Shown: piece by piece, positions 23,870 to 32,946 of the stretch
Layout of the letters: each line of letters starts with the position of its first letter
Position numbering within the stretch: position 1 is the first letter of the stretch
Assembly: GCA_045612845.1 (NCBI GenBank)
Contig: JAZKZV010000025.1
Location: 124,001-188,000, forward strand
Direction: 5' to 3'
DNA length: 64,000 bases
DNA from: Ornithomonoglobus_A sp045612845
Lineage (GTDB): Bacteria; Bacillota; Clostridia; UBA1381
Position numbers and translations under genes: made by a program
Notes under the pieces: generated by a model
Databases searched by the model: none
The model's input: only the letters and a program-made list of their open reading frames with translations
What the model was told of the DNA's origin: nothing

Positions 23870-24853
23870 ATGAAAACTGCAGTTATAGGCTCAGGTGGCT
23901 GGGGAACAGCTATTTCGCTTTTATTGGCATCAAAGGGTAATGACGTTTATTTGTGGTCATGGCAACAGGAAGAAACGGACAGACTAAACAAAGACAGAGA
24001 AAACAAAGAGTTTTTACCGGGTATATCATTCCCGGACAATATATTCTGTACACATAATATGTGCGAATGTGTAGAAGATGCAGAGGTGATTGTTACCGCA
24101 GTACCATCGCCTGCAACAAGAACAACTGCCAAAGAACTGTCAAAGTATGTAAAAAAGGGACAAAGAATAGTTAATATTTCAAAAGGTCTTGAGGGGTCTT
24201 TAAGGCTATCAGAGGTGTATGCAGAAGAAATTCCTCAGGCAAATATTTCTGTAATGAGCGGACCGTCTCATGCAGAGGAGGTATCGAGAGGTTTACCTAC
24301 AACAAATGTTATTGCCTCAAAAGATTCAGAAACAGCAAAAGAATTACAAGAAATATTTATGAAAGATAATTTCCGTGTATATACTGCTGATGATATTATA
24401 GGCGTAGAGCTTGGCGGTTCTCTTAAAAATGTTATTGCACTTTGTGCAGGTATATCGGACGGATTGGGTTATGGCGACAATACCAAGGCGGCACTTATGA
24501 CAAGAGGGCTTGCTGAAATTGCAAGATTAGGTATTGCAATGGGTGCAAAAGAAGAAACCTTTATGGGACTTAGCGGTATAGGTGATTTAATAGTTACATG
24601 TACAAGTATGCACTCGCGTAACAGACGTGCAGGAATACTTATAGGTCAGGGTAAAACATTAAAGCAAACACTTGATGAGGTACATATGGTGGTTGAGGGT
24701 GTAAATACCGCAACTGCGGCATATGAGCTCGGTAAAAAATACAATGTAGAAATGCCAATTGTAGAAGCGGCATATAAAGTTCTCTTTGAAGATAAAAACC
24801 CGCGTGATGCAGTGAATATGCTTATGACAAGAGAGAAAAAGGGCGAAAGATAA
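23870..24853 (+). CDS. gpsA: Glycerol-3-phosphate dehydrogenase (NAD(P)+)
   Basis: Reduces dihydroxyacetone phosphate to glycerol-3-phosphate for phospholipid synthesis. N-terminal Rossmann loop GSGGWGTAIS, then ISKGLE, MSGPSHAEEV, the catalytic lysine region ELGGSLKNVIALCAGI and GLSGIGDLIVTCTS with SRNRR. 327 residues from ATG 23870, nine bases after GGGAG; a TTG at 23864 is too close to that site. Placed directly after plsY, so substrate maker and user are coupled. A strong terminator follows. Confidence 0.97.
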   Translation: MKTAVIGSGGWGTAISLLLASKGNDVYLWSWQQEETDRLNKDRENKEFLPGISFPDNIFCTHNMCECVEDAEVIVTAVPSPATRTTAKELSKYVKKGQRIVNISKGLEGSLRLSEVYAEEIPQANISVMSGPSHAEEVSRGLPTTNVIASKDSETAKELQEIFMKDNFRVYTADDIIGVELGGSLKNVIALCAGISDGLGYGDNTKAALMTRGLAEIARLGIAMGAKEETFMGLSGIGDLIVTCTSMHSRNRRAGILIGQGKTLKQTLDEVHMVVEGVNTATAAYELGKKYNVEMPIVEAAYKVLFEDKNPRDAVNMLMTREKKGER

Positions 24854-24890
24854 AAAACAGCTGTTGCATTTTGTGCAACAGCTGTTTTTT
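24852..24890 (+). terminator. Strong Rho-independent terminator after gpsA
   Basis: A 17-bp stem, left arm 24852-24868 containing ACAGCTGTTGCA and right arm 24874-24890, with a 5-base TTTTG loop and a T-rich end. Confidence 0.9.
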
Positions 24891-24920
24891 AAAATTTTTT
24901 AAAAAATTTTAAAAAAAGTA

Positions 24921-24949
24921 TGTTCTTTTCTTAAAAAGTATGGTATAAT
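24921..24949 (+). promoter_or_regulatory. Extended -10 promoter for the yicC housekeeping operon
   Basis: TGGTATAAT (-10 at 24944-24949 with a TG extension). The -35 is poor (TGTTCT, 24921-24926, 17-base spacer). It lies about 70 bases before yicC and after the gpsA terminator. Confidence 0.55.
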
Positions 24950-25020
24950 AAAAAATAATGGGTAAATATGCTTAAATGCGTATAATATAATGCCAAAAAA
25001 CCAATACGGAGGGTATTAAA

Positions 25021-25899
25021 ATGTTAAAAAGTATGACCGGCTATGGCAGATGCGAGCGCATAGTTGAGGGTAAAAAAATACTTGCAGAAATCAAATCGGT
25101 AAATCAGCGTTTTTCCGATTACAATATAAGAGTGCCAAGGCATTTGGGATATTTGGAGGAGGATGTAAGAAAGTTTGTTTCAAAGCGCATGTACAGAGGT
25201 AAGGTTGATATTTACATCTCTGTAGAAAATTTTGAAGATGCAGATACACAAATTTCTCTTAACGAGCCATTGGCAAAAAACTACATAGATGTCTTAAAGC
25301 AGCTAAAAAATGAATTTAATCTTGAGGGTGAGGTAACAGTCGGACTTGTTTCGAGATTTTCTGATGTATTCAGGGCGGAACGCAGAGAAGACGATAAGGA
25401 TGTTATATCAAAGCTTGTATTATCAGTTGTAAATGATGCATTAGACGAATTTATTGCAATGCGTGAGCGTGAGGGCGAAAGAATAGAAAAGGACCTTACC
25501 CAGAGAGTTGAATATATGCGCACTCTGGCTAAAAAGGTTGAGGAGCGTTCACCTCAGACTGTAGAGGAATACAGAAACCGTCTATATTCAAAGCTTAAGG
25601 AGTTGCTTGAGGATAAGGATATAGACGATGCAAGAATATTAACAGAAACTGCAATATTTGCAGATAAGGTTGCAGTTAACGAAGAAACTGTACGTCTTTC
25701 GAGCCATTTTGATGAATATTACCAGATTATAGGAGATGGCGAAAGCGCAGGCAGACGATTGGATTTCTTGATTCAGGAAATAAACCGTGAAGTAAATACA
25801 ATAGGCTCAAAGTGTCAGGATATTGAAATCTCAAAGGTTGTTGTTGAGCTTAAAGGCGAAATAGAAAAACTAAGAGAACAAATACAAAATATAGAATAA
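25021..25899 (+). CDS. yicC: YicC/YloC-family endoribonuclease
   Basis: A 292-residue member of the YicC family, recognised by the N-terminal MLKSMTGYGR and EIKSVNQRFSDYNIRVP and the C-terminal DFLIQEINREVNTIGSKCQD. Family members have been described as endoribonucleases. GGAGGG lies upstream of ATG 25021. It heads the conserved Firmicute run yicC-remA-gmk-rpoZ-priA. Its remaining middle part is charged and helical. The family identification is secure; the RNA targets are unknown here. Confidence 0.95.
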   Translation: MLKSMTGYGRCERIVEGKKILAEIKSVNQRFSDYNIRVPRHLGYLEEDVRKFVSKRMYRGKVDIYISVENFEDADTQISLNEPLAKNYIDVLKQLKNEFNLEGEVTVGLVSRFSDVFRAERREDDKDVISKLVLSVVNDALDEFIAMREREGERIEKDLTQRVEYMRTLAKKVEERSPQTVEEYRNRLYSKLKELLEDKDIDDARILTETAIFADKVAVNEETVRLSSHFDEYYQIIGDGESAGRRLDFLIQEINREVNTIGSKCQDIEISKVVVELKGEIEKLREQIQNIE

Positions 25900-25918
25900 A
25901 GTAATTGGAGGTCAGGTA

Positions 25919-26173
25919 ATGAAGCTTATAAATATAGGATTTGGAAACCTTGTTGCATCTGAACGTATAATATCAGTTGTCAGTCCCGAATCTGCACCTA
26001 TAAAGCGTATTATACACGAGGCAGAGGATGAGGGTAAACTTGTAAATGCTACATACGGAAGACGTACAAGAGCAGTTGTTATAATGGATTCTGACCATGT
26101 TATATTATCTGCAATCCAACCCGAAACTATCGGAAGCAGAATATCTCAGGAGGATGATGGCAGTGCACAGTAA
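25919..26173 (+). CDS. remA: Extracellular matrix regulator RemA (DUF370)
   Basis: Small (84 residues) DNA-binding protein; in Bacillus subtilis RemA activates biofilm matrix and osmoprotectant genes by binding DNA as a ring-like oligomer. Core sequence KLINIGFGNLVASERIISVV, then the basic loop ATYGRRTRAVVIMDSDHVILSA. TTGGAGG precedes ATG 25919. The last 11 bases overlap the guanylate kinase gene. Whether it regulates a matrix in this organism is unknown. Confidence 0.95.
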   Translation: MKLINIGFGNLVASERIISVVSPESAPIKRIIHEAEDEGKLVNATYGRRTRAVVIMDSDHVILSAIQPETIGSRISQEDDGSAQ

Positions 26174-26774
26174 TTCATTAAACAGAGGAATGTTGTTTGT
26201 AGTGTCAGGACCGTCCGGTACAGGTAAGGGTACAGTATGTAAAGAACTTTTAAAAAATGATAACATATACCTTTCAGTTTCTGCAACAACACGCGATATA
26301 CGTCCCGGAGAGGTTGATGGTGTAACATACACATATCTCTCAAAAGAGGAGTTTGAAAATCTTATAAAGAATGATGATATGCTCGAATATGCACAGTTTG
26401 ACGGTAATTACTACGGAACACCAAAAAAGAACGTACAAAAATCCTTGGCTGAGGGTAAAAACGTACTTTTAGAAATAGAAATTCAGGGTGCTCTTAAGGT
26501 GAAAGAGCAATTTCCTGAGGCGGTTATGATTTATCTCATACCACCGTCTATGAAAATTCTCTATGACCGTCTTGTATCAAGAGGCAGAGAAACCGAAAGC
26601 CAAATAAGAGCAAGGATGCAAATAACAAAGAGTGAGCTTCCAAGTGCAATAAAATATGACCATATTATTGTAAATGATGATTTACAAACATGTGTGGCTG
26701 ATGTAGAAACACTCATAAGTCAGCAACTCAATAATAAACAAAAAATAATAAATTTATTAAACGAAAATTATTAA
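26163..26774 (+). CDS. gmk: Guanylate kinase
   Basis: Phosphorylates GMP to GDP. P-loop VVSGPSGTGKGT, then TTRDIRPGEVDGVTY, YAQFDGNYYGTP and LEIEIQGALKVKEQFP are the guanylate kinase hallmarks. Starts in frame are ATG 26154, ATG 26157 and GTG 26163; AGGAGG (26148-26153) has 9 bases to the GTG but only 0-3 to the ATGs, so GTG 26163 (203 residues) is preferred. It overlaps remA and is followed by rpoZ. Confidence 0.97.
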   Translation: MHSNSLNRGMLFVVSGPSGTGKGTVCKELLKNDNIYLSVSATTRDIRPGEVDGVTYTYLSKEEFENLIKNDDMLEYAQFDGNYYGTPKKNVQKSLAEGKNVLLEIEIQGALKVKEQFPEAVMIYLIPPSMKILYDRLVSRGRETESQIRARMQITKSELPSAIKYDHIIVNDDLQTCVADVETLISQQLNNKQKIINLLNENY

Positions 26775-26795
26775 AATAAAAGGAGAATAAATATC

Positions 26796-27098
26796 ATGAT
26801 GATTAAACCGGGAATAACAGAACTTTCAAAGTATGCAGACAGCAGATATACATTAGTTTCAATGGCTGCTAAAAGAGCAAGAATGGTTGGATACGAACAA
26901 AATAATGCTGAAGTTTATAAGGCTGATGCAGATAAACCCGTAACAGTTGCAGTGAGCGAAATTTCGTCAGGACGTGTAGGATATGTGCGTTCTAATGATA
27001 TAAAAAGAGCAAAGGAACTTCAGGAAGAAAAAATTGCGGCAATAAATGCAATAACTGAAAATGCACAAGAAACAGAGGAAGAGGTTATTTTTGAGTAA
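26796..27098 (+). CDS. rpoZ: DNA-directed RNA polymerase omega subunit
   Basis: Small subunit that binds and stabilises the beta' subunit of RNA polymerase. The 100 residues hold the omega pattern DSRYTLVSMAAKRARMVG and the KPVTVAVSEISSGRVGY strand, with an acidic C-terminal tail (QETEEEVIFE). AAGGAG lies upstream; two adjacent ATG codons (26796 and 26799) are both usable. Located between gmk and priA as in most Firmicutes. Confidence 0.95.
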   Translation: MMIKPGITELSKYADSRYTLVSMAAKRARMVGYEQNNAEVYKADADKPVTVAVSEISSGRVGYVRSNDIKRAKELQEEKIAAINAITENAQETEEEVIFE

Positions 27099-27118
27099 AA
27101 TATAAAAGGGGAACAAAA

Positions 27119-29554
27119 TTGATTGCAAAGATAATTGTTGACAACCGTTCGAGGCATACAGACAGAATATTTGATTATGATATTCCAAAGGAGTTTGAGG
27201 ACAAGATTGATGTCGGCTCAAGAGTTTTGGTGCCTTTTTCGGGAGCAAACAAGGAGATAGAGGGCTTTTGTGTGGGTGTTACACCAACAAGTGATGCACC
27301 AAGATTAAAGAAAATCATTAAAATTGCCAATGATATAAAGGCATATGACGAAAAAATGCTCGAAGTTATCGAATTTATGCATAACACTTATCTTGCCCCT
27401 TATATAGACATAATCCATTCTATTGTACCGTCAGGTACATCACTAAAGAGTGAAGAATGGCTTACAATAGGTAATATCGAACCACAAAGAAGCGCAAACA
27501 GAGAAAGAGTAATACAAATAATACTCGATAATGGCGGTGCTATAATGTCGAGCGTGTTGTATTCAATGTTTGAAACAGATGTAAAAACTGCAGTTCGTGA
27601 TATGATAAAAAAAGGTATTCTAAAAAAGGAATACCGCTCCTCATATGATGTTGGCGAAAAAAAGATACGTGCAGTCAGGCTTAAAATAAGCACCGATGAC
27701 GCACAAAGGATAGCGCAGGAATCAGAAAAAAAAGCACCTGTACAAGCGCGTATGATAGAAATACTTATATCTAACGAATTTGTTGCAACTGCTGACCTTT
27801 CCCGATTTGCACAAGGTAGTGCATCAGCACTTATGGCGCTTTGCAAAAAGGGAATTGCCGAGATTTTTGAACTTGAGGTAGTACGCGATGCATTTTTAAA
27901 AAATAAAAGCGAAAGAACCCAAGCCAAGACACCAACAAAGGAGCAATCAGAGGCAATTTGTGAGATAAATAAAGCAATAGATAATGGCGAAAAAACTTCA
28001 TTTCTCCTCCATGGTGTTACAGGAAGCGGAAAAACAGAAGTATTTATGCAATCTATCGAATATGCTCTTAAAAAAGGTAAAACCGCCATTGTACTTGTTC
28101 CTGAAATTTCACTGACATCCCAAATGGTTGGAAGATTTGTATCCCGATTTGGTAGTGAGGTTGCGGTTTTTCACAGTCGTTTATCTCAGGGTGAGAGATA
28201 CGACCAATGGCGGCGTATAAAAAACGGTGATGCAAAAATAGTTGTAGGTGCAAGAAGTGCTATATTTGCACCACTTAAGGATATTGGTATTATTATTATG
28301 GACGAGGAGCATTCCGAAACATATAAATCGGAGATGTCGCCAAGATACCATGCACGCGAAATTGCAGATTTCAGAGCAAAGCAGTGGGGTGCGCCTGTTA
28401 TTTTGGCATCTGCAACCCCGAGTATTGAAAGCTTTTACAAAGCAAGACGCGGTATATATAAGTTACTTACCATGCAATACAGGTATAATAACAATGAATT
28501 ACCTGATATAACAGTTACAGATATGAGGAATGAGCTAAGAAACGGAAACAGAAGTATGTTTTCCAAAAAGCTTATTTCTGAGATTGATGCAAATATAAAA
28601 AATGGTGAGCAGACAATACTTTTAATGAACAGACGTGGATTTTCAACATTTGTTTCGTGCAGAAGTTGCGGATATACTGCACATTGTCCAAACTGTAATA
28701 TATCGCTTACCTATCATAAATACGATAACAATTTAAAATGTCATTATTGCGGATACAATATACCAAACTATACAACGTGTCCTGCATGTGAGAGCAAATA
28801 TATAAGATATTTTGGCGGCGGCACACAAAGAGTTGAGGATGAGCTGAAATCATTATTTCCGCATGCATCAACAATAAGAATGGATGTTGATACAACAAGC
28901 AAAAAACAGGGACACGAAAAAATACTCGAAAAATTCGAAAAAGAAAAGACAGATATTCTCATAGGTACGCAAATGGTCTCAAAGGGACTGGATTTTGAAA
29001 ATGTAACACTTGTTGGAGTAGTTAGTGCCGATACAATGCTGCATCTTAATGATTATAGAAGTGCCGAAAAAACTTTTGCAATGCTTGAGCAGGTATGCGG
29101 AAGAGCAGGCAGGGGTAAAAAAAAGGGACGTGCTATAATTCAAACCTATAACCCCGAAAGTAATGCAGTTTCATTAGTTAAGGAACATAACTATAATGCA
29201 TTCTTTGAGGATGAAATAAAAGAGAGAAAAATGATGTGGTACCCACCTTTTTCGAAGATAAGTGCGGTATGCTTTTCAAATGAAGATTTAGAAAAGACTT
29301 CGTATTGCGCATCACTTTTTAAAAATTCGCTTGGCGATATAACAATGATAGAGCAAAATATACAGATTCTGGGTCCTATACCTGCATCTGTATCTAAAAT
29401 AAAAAATAAATACCGTTATCAATTACTTATAAAGTATAATAATGATGAGGGTATAAACGAGATGCTTATTAACGCAAGAGAAGCATGTATAAATGACGAA
29501 AAATGCAAAGATGTCGGAATAGTAATAGATAAAAATCCAAATCTTCTGTTCTGA
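27119..29554 (+). CDS. priA: Primosomal protein N' (replication restart helicase)
   Basis: 3'-to-5' helicase that reloads the replicative helicase at repaired forks. N-terminal DNA-binding region (about 1-200) begins IVDNRSRHTDRIFDYDIP; helicase motifs are GVTGSGKTEVF (Walker A), MDEEHSETYKSE (motif II) and ASATPSIESF; zinc-binding cysteines lie in CRSCGYTAHCPNC, CHYCGYNIPN and TTCPAC (eight Cys). 811 residues, usual. TTG start 27119, seven bases after AAAGGGG. Confidence 0.97.
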   Translation: MIAKIIVDNRSRHTDRIFDYDIPKEFEDKIDVGSRVLVPFSGANKEIEGFCVGVTPTSDAPRLKKIIKIANDIKAYDEKMLEVIEFMHNTYLAPYIDIIHSIVPSGTSLKSEEWLTIGNIEPQRSANRERVIQIILDNGGAIMSSVLYSMFETDVKTAVRDMIKKGILKKEYRSSYDVGEKKIRAVRLKISTDDAQRIAQESEKKAPVQARMIEILISNEFVATADLSRFAQGSASALMALCKKGIAEIFELEVVRDAFLKNKSERTQAKTPTKEQSEAICEINKAIDNGEKTSFLLHGVTGSGKTEVFMQSIEYALKKGKTAIVLVPEISLTSQMVGRFVSRFGSEVAVFHSRLSQGERYDQWRRIKNGDAKIVVGARSAIFAPLKDIGIIIMDEEHSETYKSEMSPRYHAREIADFRAKQWGAPVILASATPSIESFYKARRGIYKLLTMQYRYNNNELPDITVTDMRNELRNGNRSMFSKKLISEIDANIKNGEQTILLMNRRGFSTFVSCRSCGYTAHCPNCNISLTYHKYDNNLKCHYCGYNIPNYTTCPACESKYIRYFGGGTQRVEDELKSLFPHASTIRMDVDTTSKKQGHEKILEKFEKEKTDILIGTQMVSKGLDFENVTLVGVVSADTMLHLNDYRSAEKTFAMLEQVCGRAGRGKKKGRAIIQTYNPESNAVSLVKEHNYNAFFEDEIKERKMMWYPPFSKISAVCFSNEDLEKTSYCASLFKNSLGDITMIEQNIQILGPIPASVSKIKNKYRYQLLIKYNNDEGINEMLINAREACINDEKCKDVGIVIDKNPNLLF

Positions 29555-29579
29555 CTTTGAAAGGAGTAGACATTTAAAA

Positions 29580-30032
29580 ATGGCAATAAGAGAGCTACGT
29601 TTTAAAGATGATGAGGTGCTTTACAAACAATGTAAAGAAGTAAAGAATTTTGATAAAAGATTGCATATACTTTTAGATGATATGTACGATACAATGAAAA
29701 AATATGATGGTGTAGGTCTTGCTGCGCCGCAAATTGGTATTTTAAAGCGTGTTGCAGTGATAGATGTCGGGGACGGTAAAATAGAACTTATAAATCCTCA
29801 GATAACAGAAACTGCGGGGACACAAACAGGTCAGGAAGGCTGTCTTAGTGTACCTCAGGTATTTGGCGAGGTAGAACGTCCGGATTATGTAAAGGTAAAA
29901 GCACAGGATAGAGATGGTAACTGGGTTGAATATGAGGGTGAGGAATTACTCGCAAGAGCAATTTGTCATGAGTGTGAGCACCTTGACGGACACTTATTTT
30001 TAGAAAAGGTTATTAAATTTATAGAAAACTGA
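29580..30032 (+). CDS. def: Peptide deformylase
   Basis: Metal hydrolase that removes the formyl group from nascent proteins. All three motifs are present: GVGLAAPQIG, EGCLSVP (metal-ligand Cys) and HECEHLDG (HExxH metal ligands and catalytic Glu). 150 residues is a typical short form. AAAGGAG is 13 bases before ATG 29580, a little long. The next gene, fmt, performs the opposite reaction on initiator tRNA, and the pair is widely conserved. Confidence 0.97.
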   Translation: MAIRELRFKDDEVLYKQCKEVKNFDKRLHILLDDMYDTMKKYDGVGLAAPQIGILKRVAVIDVGDGKIELINPQITETAGTQTGQEGCLSVPQVFGEVERPDYVKVKAQDRDGNWVEYEGEELLARAICHECEHLDGHLFLEKVIKFIEN

Positions 30033-30050
30033 TTATTAAGGAAAATGAAT

Positions 30051-30971
30051 ATGCGAATTTTATTTATGGGAACACCCGATTTTGCGGCTAAGTCTCTGGA
30101 GGCTTTAATAAACGCAAAGCTTAATGTTGTGGGTGTTATATCACAACCGGATAAGCCAAAGGGCAGAGGACACAAATTAGTGCCTACAGATGTAAAGGTT
30201 GTTGCACAAGAGAATAATATTGCGGTATATCAACCAACAAAATTAAAAAATGATGCTCTTATGCCACTTTTGGATGAATTAAAGCCTGATTTGATTGTTG
30301 TTACTGCTTACGGAAGAATTTTGCCTGAGTATATTATAAACTATCCCAAGTATGGTTGTATAAATGTACATGCATCACTGCTGCCAAAACTAAGAGGTGC
30401 AGCACCAATACAATGGTCGATAATAAATGGTGATGATATAACAGGTATAACAACTATGAAGATGGATGAGGATCTTGATACAGGCGATATATTGCTTGTC
30501 AGAGAAACTAATATAGGCGAGTATGAGACCGCTGAGGAGTTGTTTGACCGTCTTGCAATAATGGGCGGTGAGTTGTTGATAGAAACAATACAGAACATTG
30601 ATAATATAACACCGACTCCGCAAAATCATGATGAACACACATACGCGCCAATGATTTCGAAAGAAACAGGTAAAATTGACTGGAATAAAAGTGCGAGAGA
30701 AATTTCCAAGCTTATATGTGGTTTAAATTCATGGCCTTTATCATACACTACCTACAAAGGAAGTATACTAAAGATTGCACAGGCAAAGGTCTGTGATGGT
30801 AAAGGTACACCGGGTATGATTTTAGGATTGGAAAAAAACAAAGGATTAAAGGTGGCTTGCGGAGACGGAGCGTTGTATATAGAAGTTGCTCAGTTTGAGG
30901 GCAGCCGAAAAATGAATGTTGAGGACTACGCAAGAGGACACGAAATAGAAGTTGGAACAATTCTTGTATAA
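30051..30971 (+). CDS. fmt: Methionyl-tRNA formyltransferase
   Basis: Formylates Met-tRNA initiator using 10-formyltetrahydrofolate. N-terminal FMGTPDFAAKSLEAL, the folate/catalytic core NVHASLLPKLRGAAPIQWSIINGD and the MDEDLDTGDILL stretch identify it; C-terminal OB-like tRNA-binding domain begins about residue 205. ATG 30051 is 8 bases after AAGGA; ATG 30045 is only 3 bases from it. 306 residues, normal. Follows def by 18 bases. Confidence 0.97.
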   Translation: MRILFMGTPDFAAKSLEALINAKLNVVGVISQPDKPKGRGHKLVPTDVKVVAQENNIAVYQPTKLKNDALMPLLDELKPDLIVVTAYGRILPEYIINYPKYGCINVHASLLPKLRGAAPIQWSIINGDDITGITTMKMDEDLDTGDILLVRETNIGEYETAEELFDRLAIMGGELLIETIQNIDNITPTPQNHDEHTYAPMISKETGKIDWNKSAREISKLICGLNSWPLSYTTYKGSILKIAQAKVCDGKGTPGMILGLEKNKGLKVACGDGALYIEVAQFEGSRKMNVEDYARGHEIEVGTILV

Positions 30972-30988
30972 AAGAAAGGAAATATAAT

Positions 30989-31690
30989 ATGTTTTACGGT
31001 TATCCATTTTTGTATGACCCAACGTATGTTTTGGTTTTAATAGCATTTGCACTTACGCTCTTTGCATCGTTTGGTGTAAAGGGTACATTCGCCAAATACG
31101 ATAAAATCAAAAGTTCAAACGGTATAACTGCATTTGATGCAGCACGAAGAATTCTTGATGCAAACGGACTTAATAATATAAAAATCGAAAGAATAAGCGG
31201 AAATTTAACTGACCACTTCAGTCCAAAGGAAAATATTATAAGACTATCAGACACAACGTATAACTCAACATCGGTTGCTGCAATAGGTGTTGCGGCACAT
31301 GAGTGCGGTCATGCCATTCAACATCAATTAGGTTATGCACCAATAAAGTTAAGAAACTCTATAGTACCTGTTGTAAATATATCAAATGCATTGTCAATGC
31401 CTTTATTTATAATAGGACTAATACTGGGAAGACCAAACCTTGCACTTATAGGTGCATTGTTGTTTAGTGTTGTATTACTTTTTCAGCTTATAACTCTTCC
31501 TGTGGAGTTTAATGCGTCAAGTCGCGCACTTGCGACACTTTCATCTATGAATTTGTTGTACGATAATGAGCTTACGGGTGCAAAAAAGACACTAAGAGCT
31601 GCGGCTTTAACATACGTTGCCTCAGTTGCGGCAACTGCATTACAGTTACTAAGATTACTTTTAATAGCAAACAGCAGAAGGCGTGATTGA
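30989..31690 (+). CDS. YugP-family zinc metallopeptidase (membrane)
   Basis: A 233-residue membrane protein of the Zn_peptidase_2/YugP family. A hydrophobic N-terminal helix (about 8-28) precedes a soluble segment, the metalloprotease motif AAHECGHAIQHQLGYAP (HExxH, about residues 107-111), two more hydrophobic helices and the LPVEFNASSRAL motif, which carries the third metal-ligand Glu. Substrate and physiological role are unknown. GAAAGGA precedes the ATG. Position between fmt and rsmB is common in Clostridia. The last base overlaps the next start. Confidence 0.9.
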   Translation: MFYGYPFLYDPTYVLVLIAFALTLFASFGVKGTFAKYDKIKSSNGITAFDAARRILDANGLNNIKIERISGNLTDHFSPKENIIRLSDTTYNSTSVAAIGVAAHECGHAIQHQLGYAPIKLRNSIVPVVNISNALSMPLFIIGLILGRPNLALIGALLFSVVLLFQLITLPVEFNASSRALATLSSMNLLYDNELTGAKKTLRAAALTYVASVAATALQLLRLLLIANSRRRD

Positions 31691-32946
31691 TGAAGAGTGC
31701 AAGAGAAGTTGCTCTGCTTATTTTATACAGAGTGGAAAATGGCGGTGCATATCCCAACATTCTATTAAAGGAAATGATAGATAAGGATATGTCAAAACAA
31801 GACCGTGCCCTGGTTACAAACCTGGTTTACGGTGTAATAAACAGACAGATAACACTTGATTATATTATATCCCAAAAGTCAAAAATTAAGCTAAAAAAAC
31901 TTTCGAAATATATACTGCTTATATTAAGAATGGGTATATATCAGTTAATGTTTATGGATAAAATTCCGCAAAGTGCTGCAGTAAACGAAAGTGTAAAGCT
32001 TGCCAAAAGATATGGGCATAGTGCCTCATCAGGCTATGTGAACGGAGTTTTAAGAAATGTTGCAAAGAACGGATTTGAATATCCGAAGGATAAAACACAA
32101 GAGTTGTCTGTAAAATATTCGTTTCCGTTATGGGTATGTAAAAAGTGGATTTGCGAGTTCGGTTTTAATTTTACAAACGAGCTTATGGAAGCCTTTTTGG
32201 AGGAACCAAAGCTTGTATTAAGACCAAATACATTAAAAACAGATATTGATGCACTTTCTAAAATGTTAGCACATAACGGTATTGAACTATGCATACAGGA
32301 TGATGCAATTATCTGTAGTGGATTAGATGTTTCAAATGATACACTGTATCAAAATGGTTTTTATACTGTTCAGGATATTGCCGCAATGCAGACAGCAAAG
32401 GTGTTAGCACCGCAAATGGGCGAAACAATAATAGACATGTGCTCAGCTCCGGGCGGAAAGACCACGCATATTGCAGAGCTTATGCAAAATAGCGGAAAAA
32501 TATATGCGTTTGATGTGTATGAGCATAAAATAGAGCTTGTTAAAAATAATGCAAAGAGATTGGGTATAGACATCATAGACGCAATCCTTTGCGATGCAAC
32601 AACGTATAATGAAAAACTTGCAGATGTTGCTGACAGGGTGCTTTGTGATGTTCCGTGCTCCGGTACAGGCATAATACGAAGAAAACCCGATATAAAGTTT
32701 AACAGAAAAGAAGATGACAGCTTTTATGAGGTACAAAGCGCTATTTTAAATAATGGTGCAAAATATGTAAAGCATGGCGGAGTATTGGTATACTCAACGT
32801 GCAGTATAGAAAAAGAAGAGAACGGGGCAGTTACAAGCTCGTTTTTAGACAATAACAAGGAGTTTGAAAGGCTGTATGAAAAAACATACTACCCTAATAA
32901 AGATGGTACGGACGGTTTTTATATATGCAAAATGAAAAGGAACTAA
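31690..32946 (+). CDS. rsmB: 16S rRNA (cytosine-967-C5)-methyltransferase
   Basis: Methylates C967 of 16S rRNA with S-adenosylmethionine. The N-terminal NusB-like domain (about 1-140; AREVALLILYRVENGGAY, DRALVTNLVYGV) is followed by the Rossmann methyltransferase with DMCSAPGGKTTHIAE, the motif IV CDVPCSGTGIIRRKPD and motif VI YSTCSIEKEEN supplying the two catalytic cysteines. 418 residues from ATG 31690, which overlaps the previous stop. Confidence 0.96.
   Translation: MKSAREVALLILYRVENGGAYPNILLKEMIDKDMSKQDRALVTNLVYGVINRQITLDYIISQKSKIKLKKLSKYILLILRMGIYQLMFMDKIPQSAAVNESVKLAKRYGHSASSGYVNGVLRNVAKNGFEYPKDKTQELSVKYSFPLWVCKKWICEFGFNFTNELMEAFLEEPKLVLRPNTLKTDIDALSKMLAHNGIELCIQDDAIICSGLDVSNDTLYQNGFYTVQDIAAMQTAKVLAPQMGETIIDMCSAPGGKTTHIAELMQNSGKIYAFDVYEHKIELVKNNAKRLGIDIIDAILCDATTYNEKLADVADRVLCDVPCSGTGIIRRKPDIKFNRKEDDSFYEVQSAILNNGAKYVKHGGVLVYSTCSIEKEENGAVTSSFLDNNKEFERLYEKTYYPNKDGTDGFYICKMKRN

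Noticed and set aside
27400..28089. Open frame of 229 codons on the minus strand
   Set aside because: Antisense to priA, whose helicase motifs read on the plus strand; no ribosome site.
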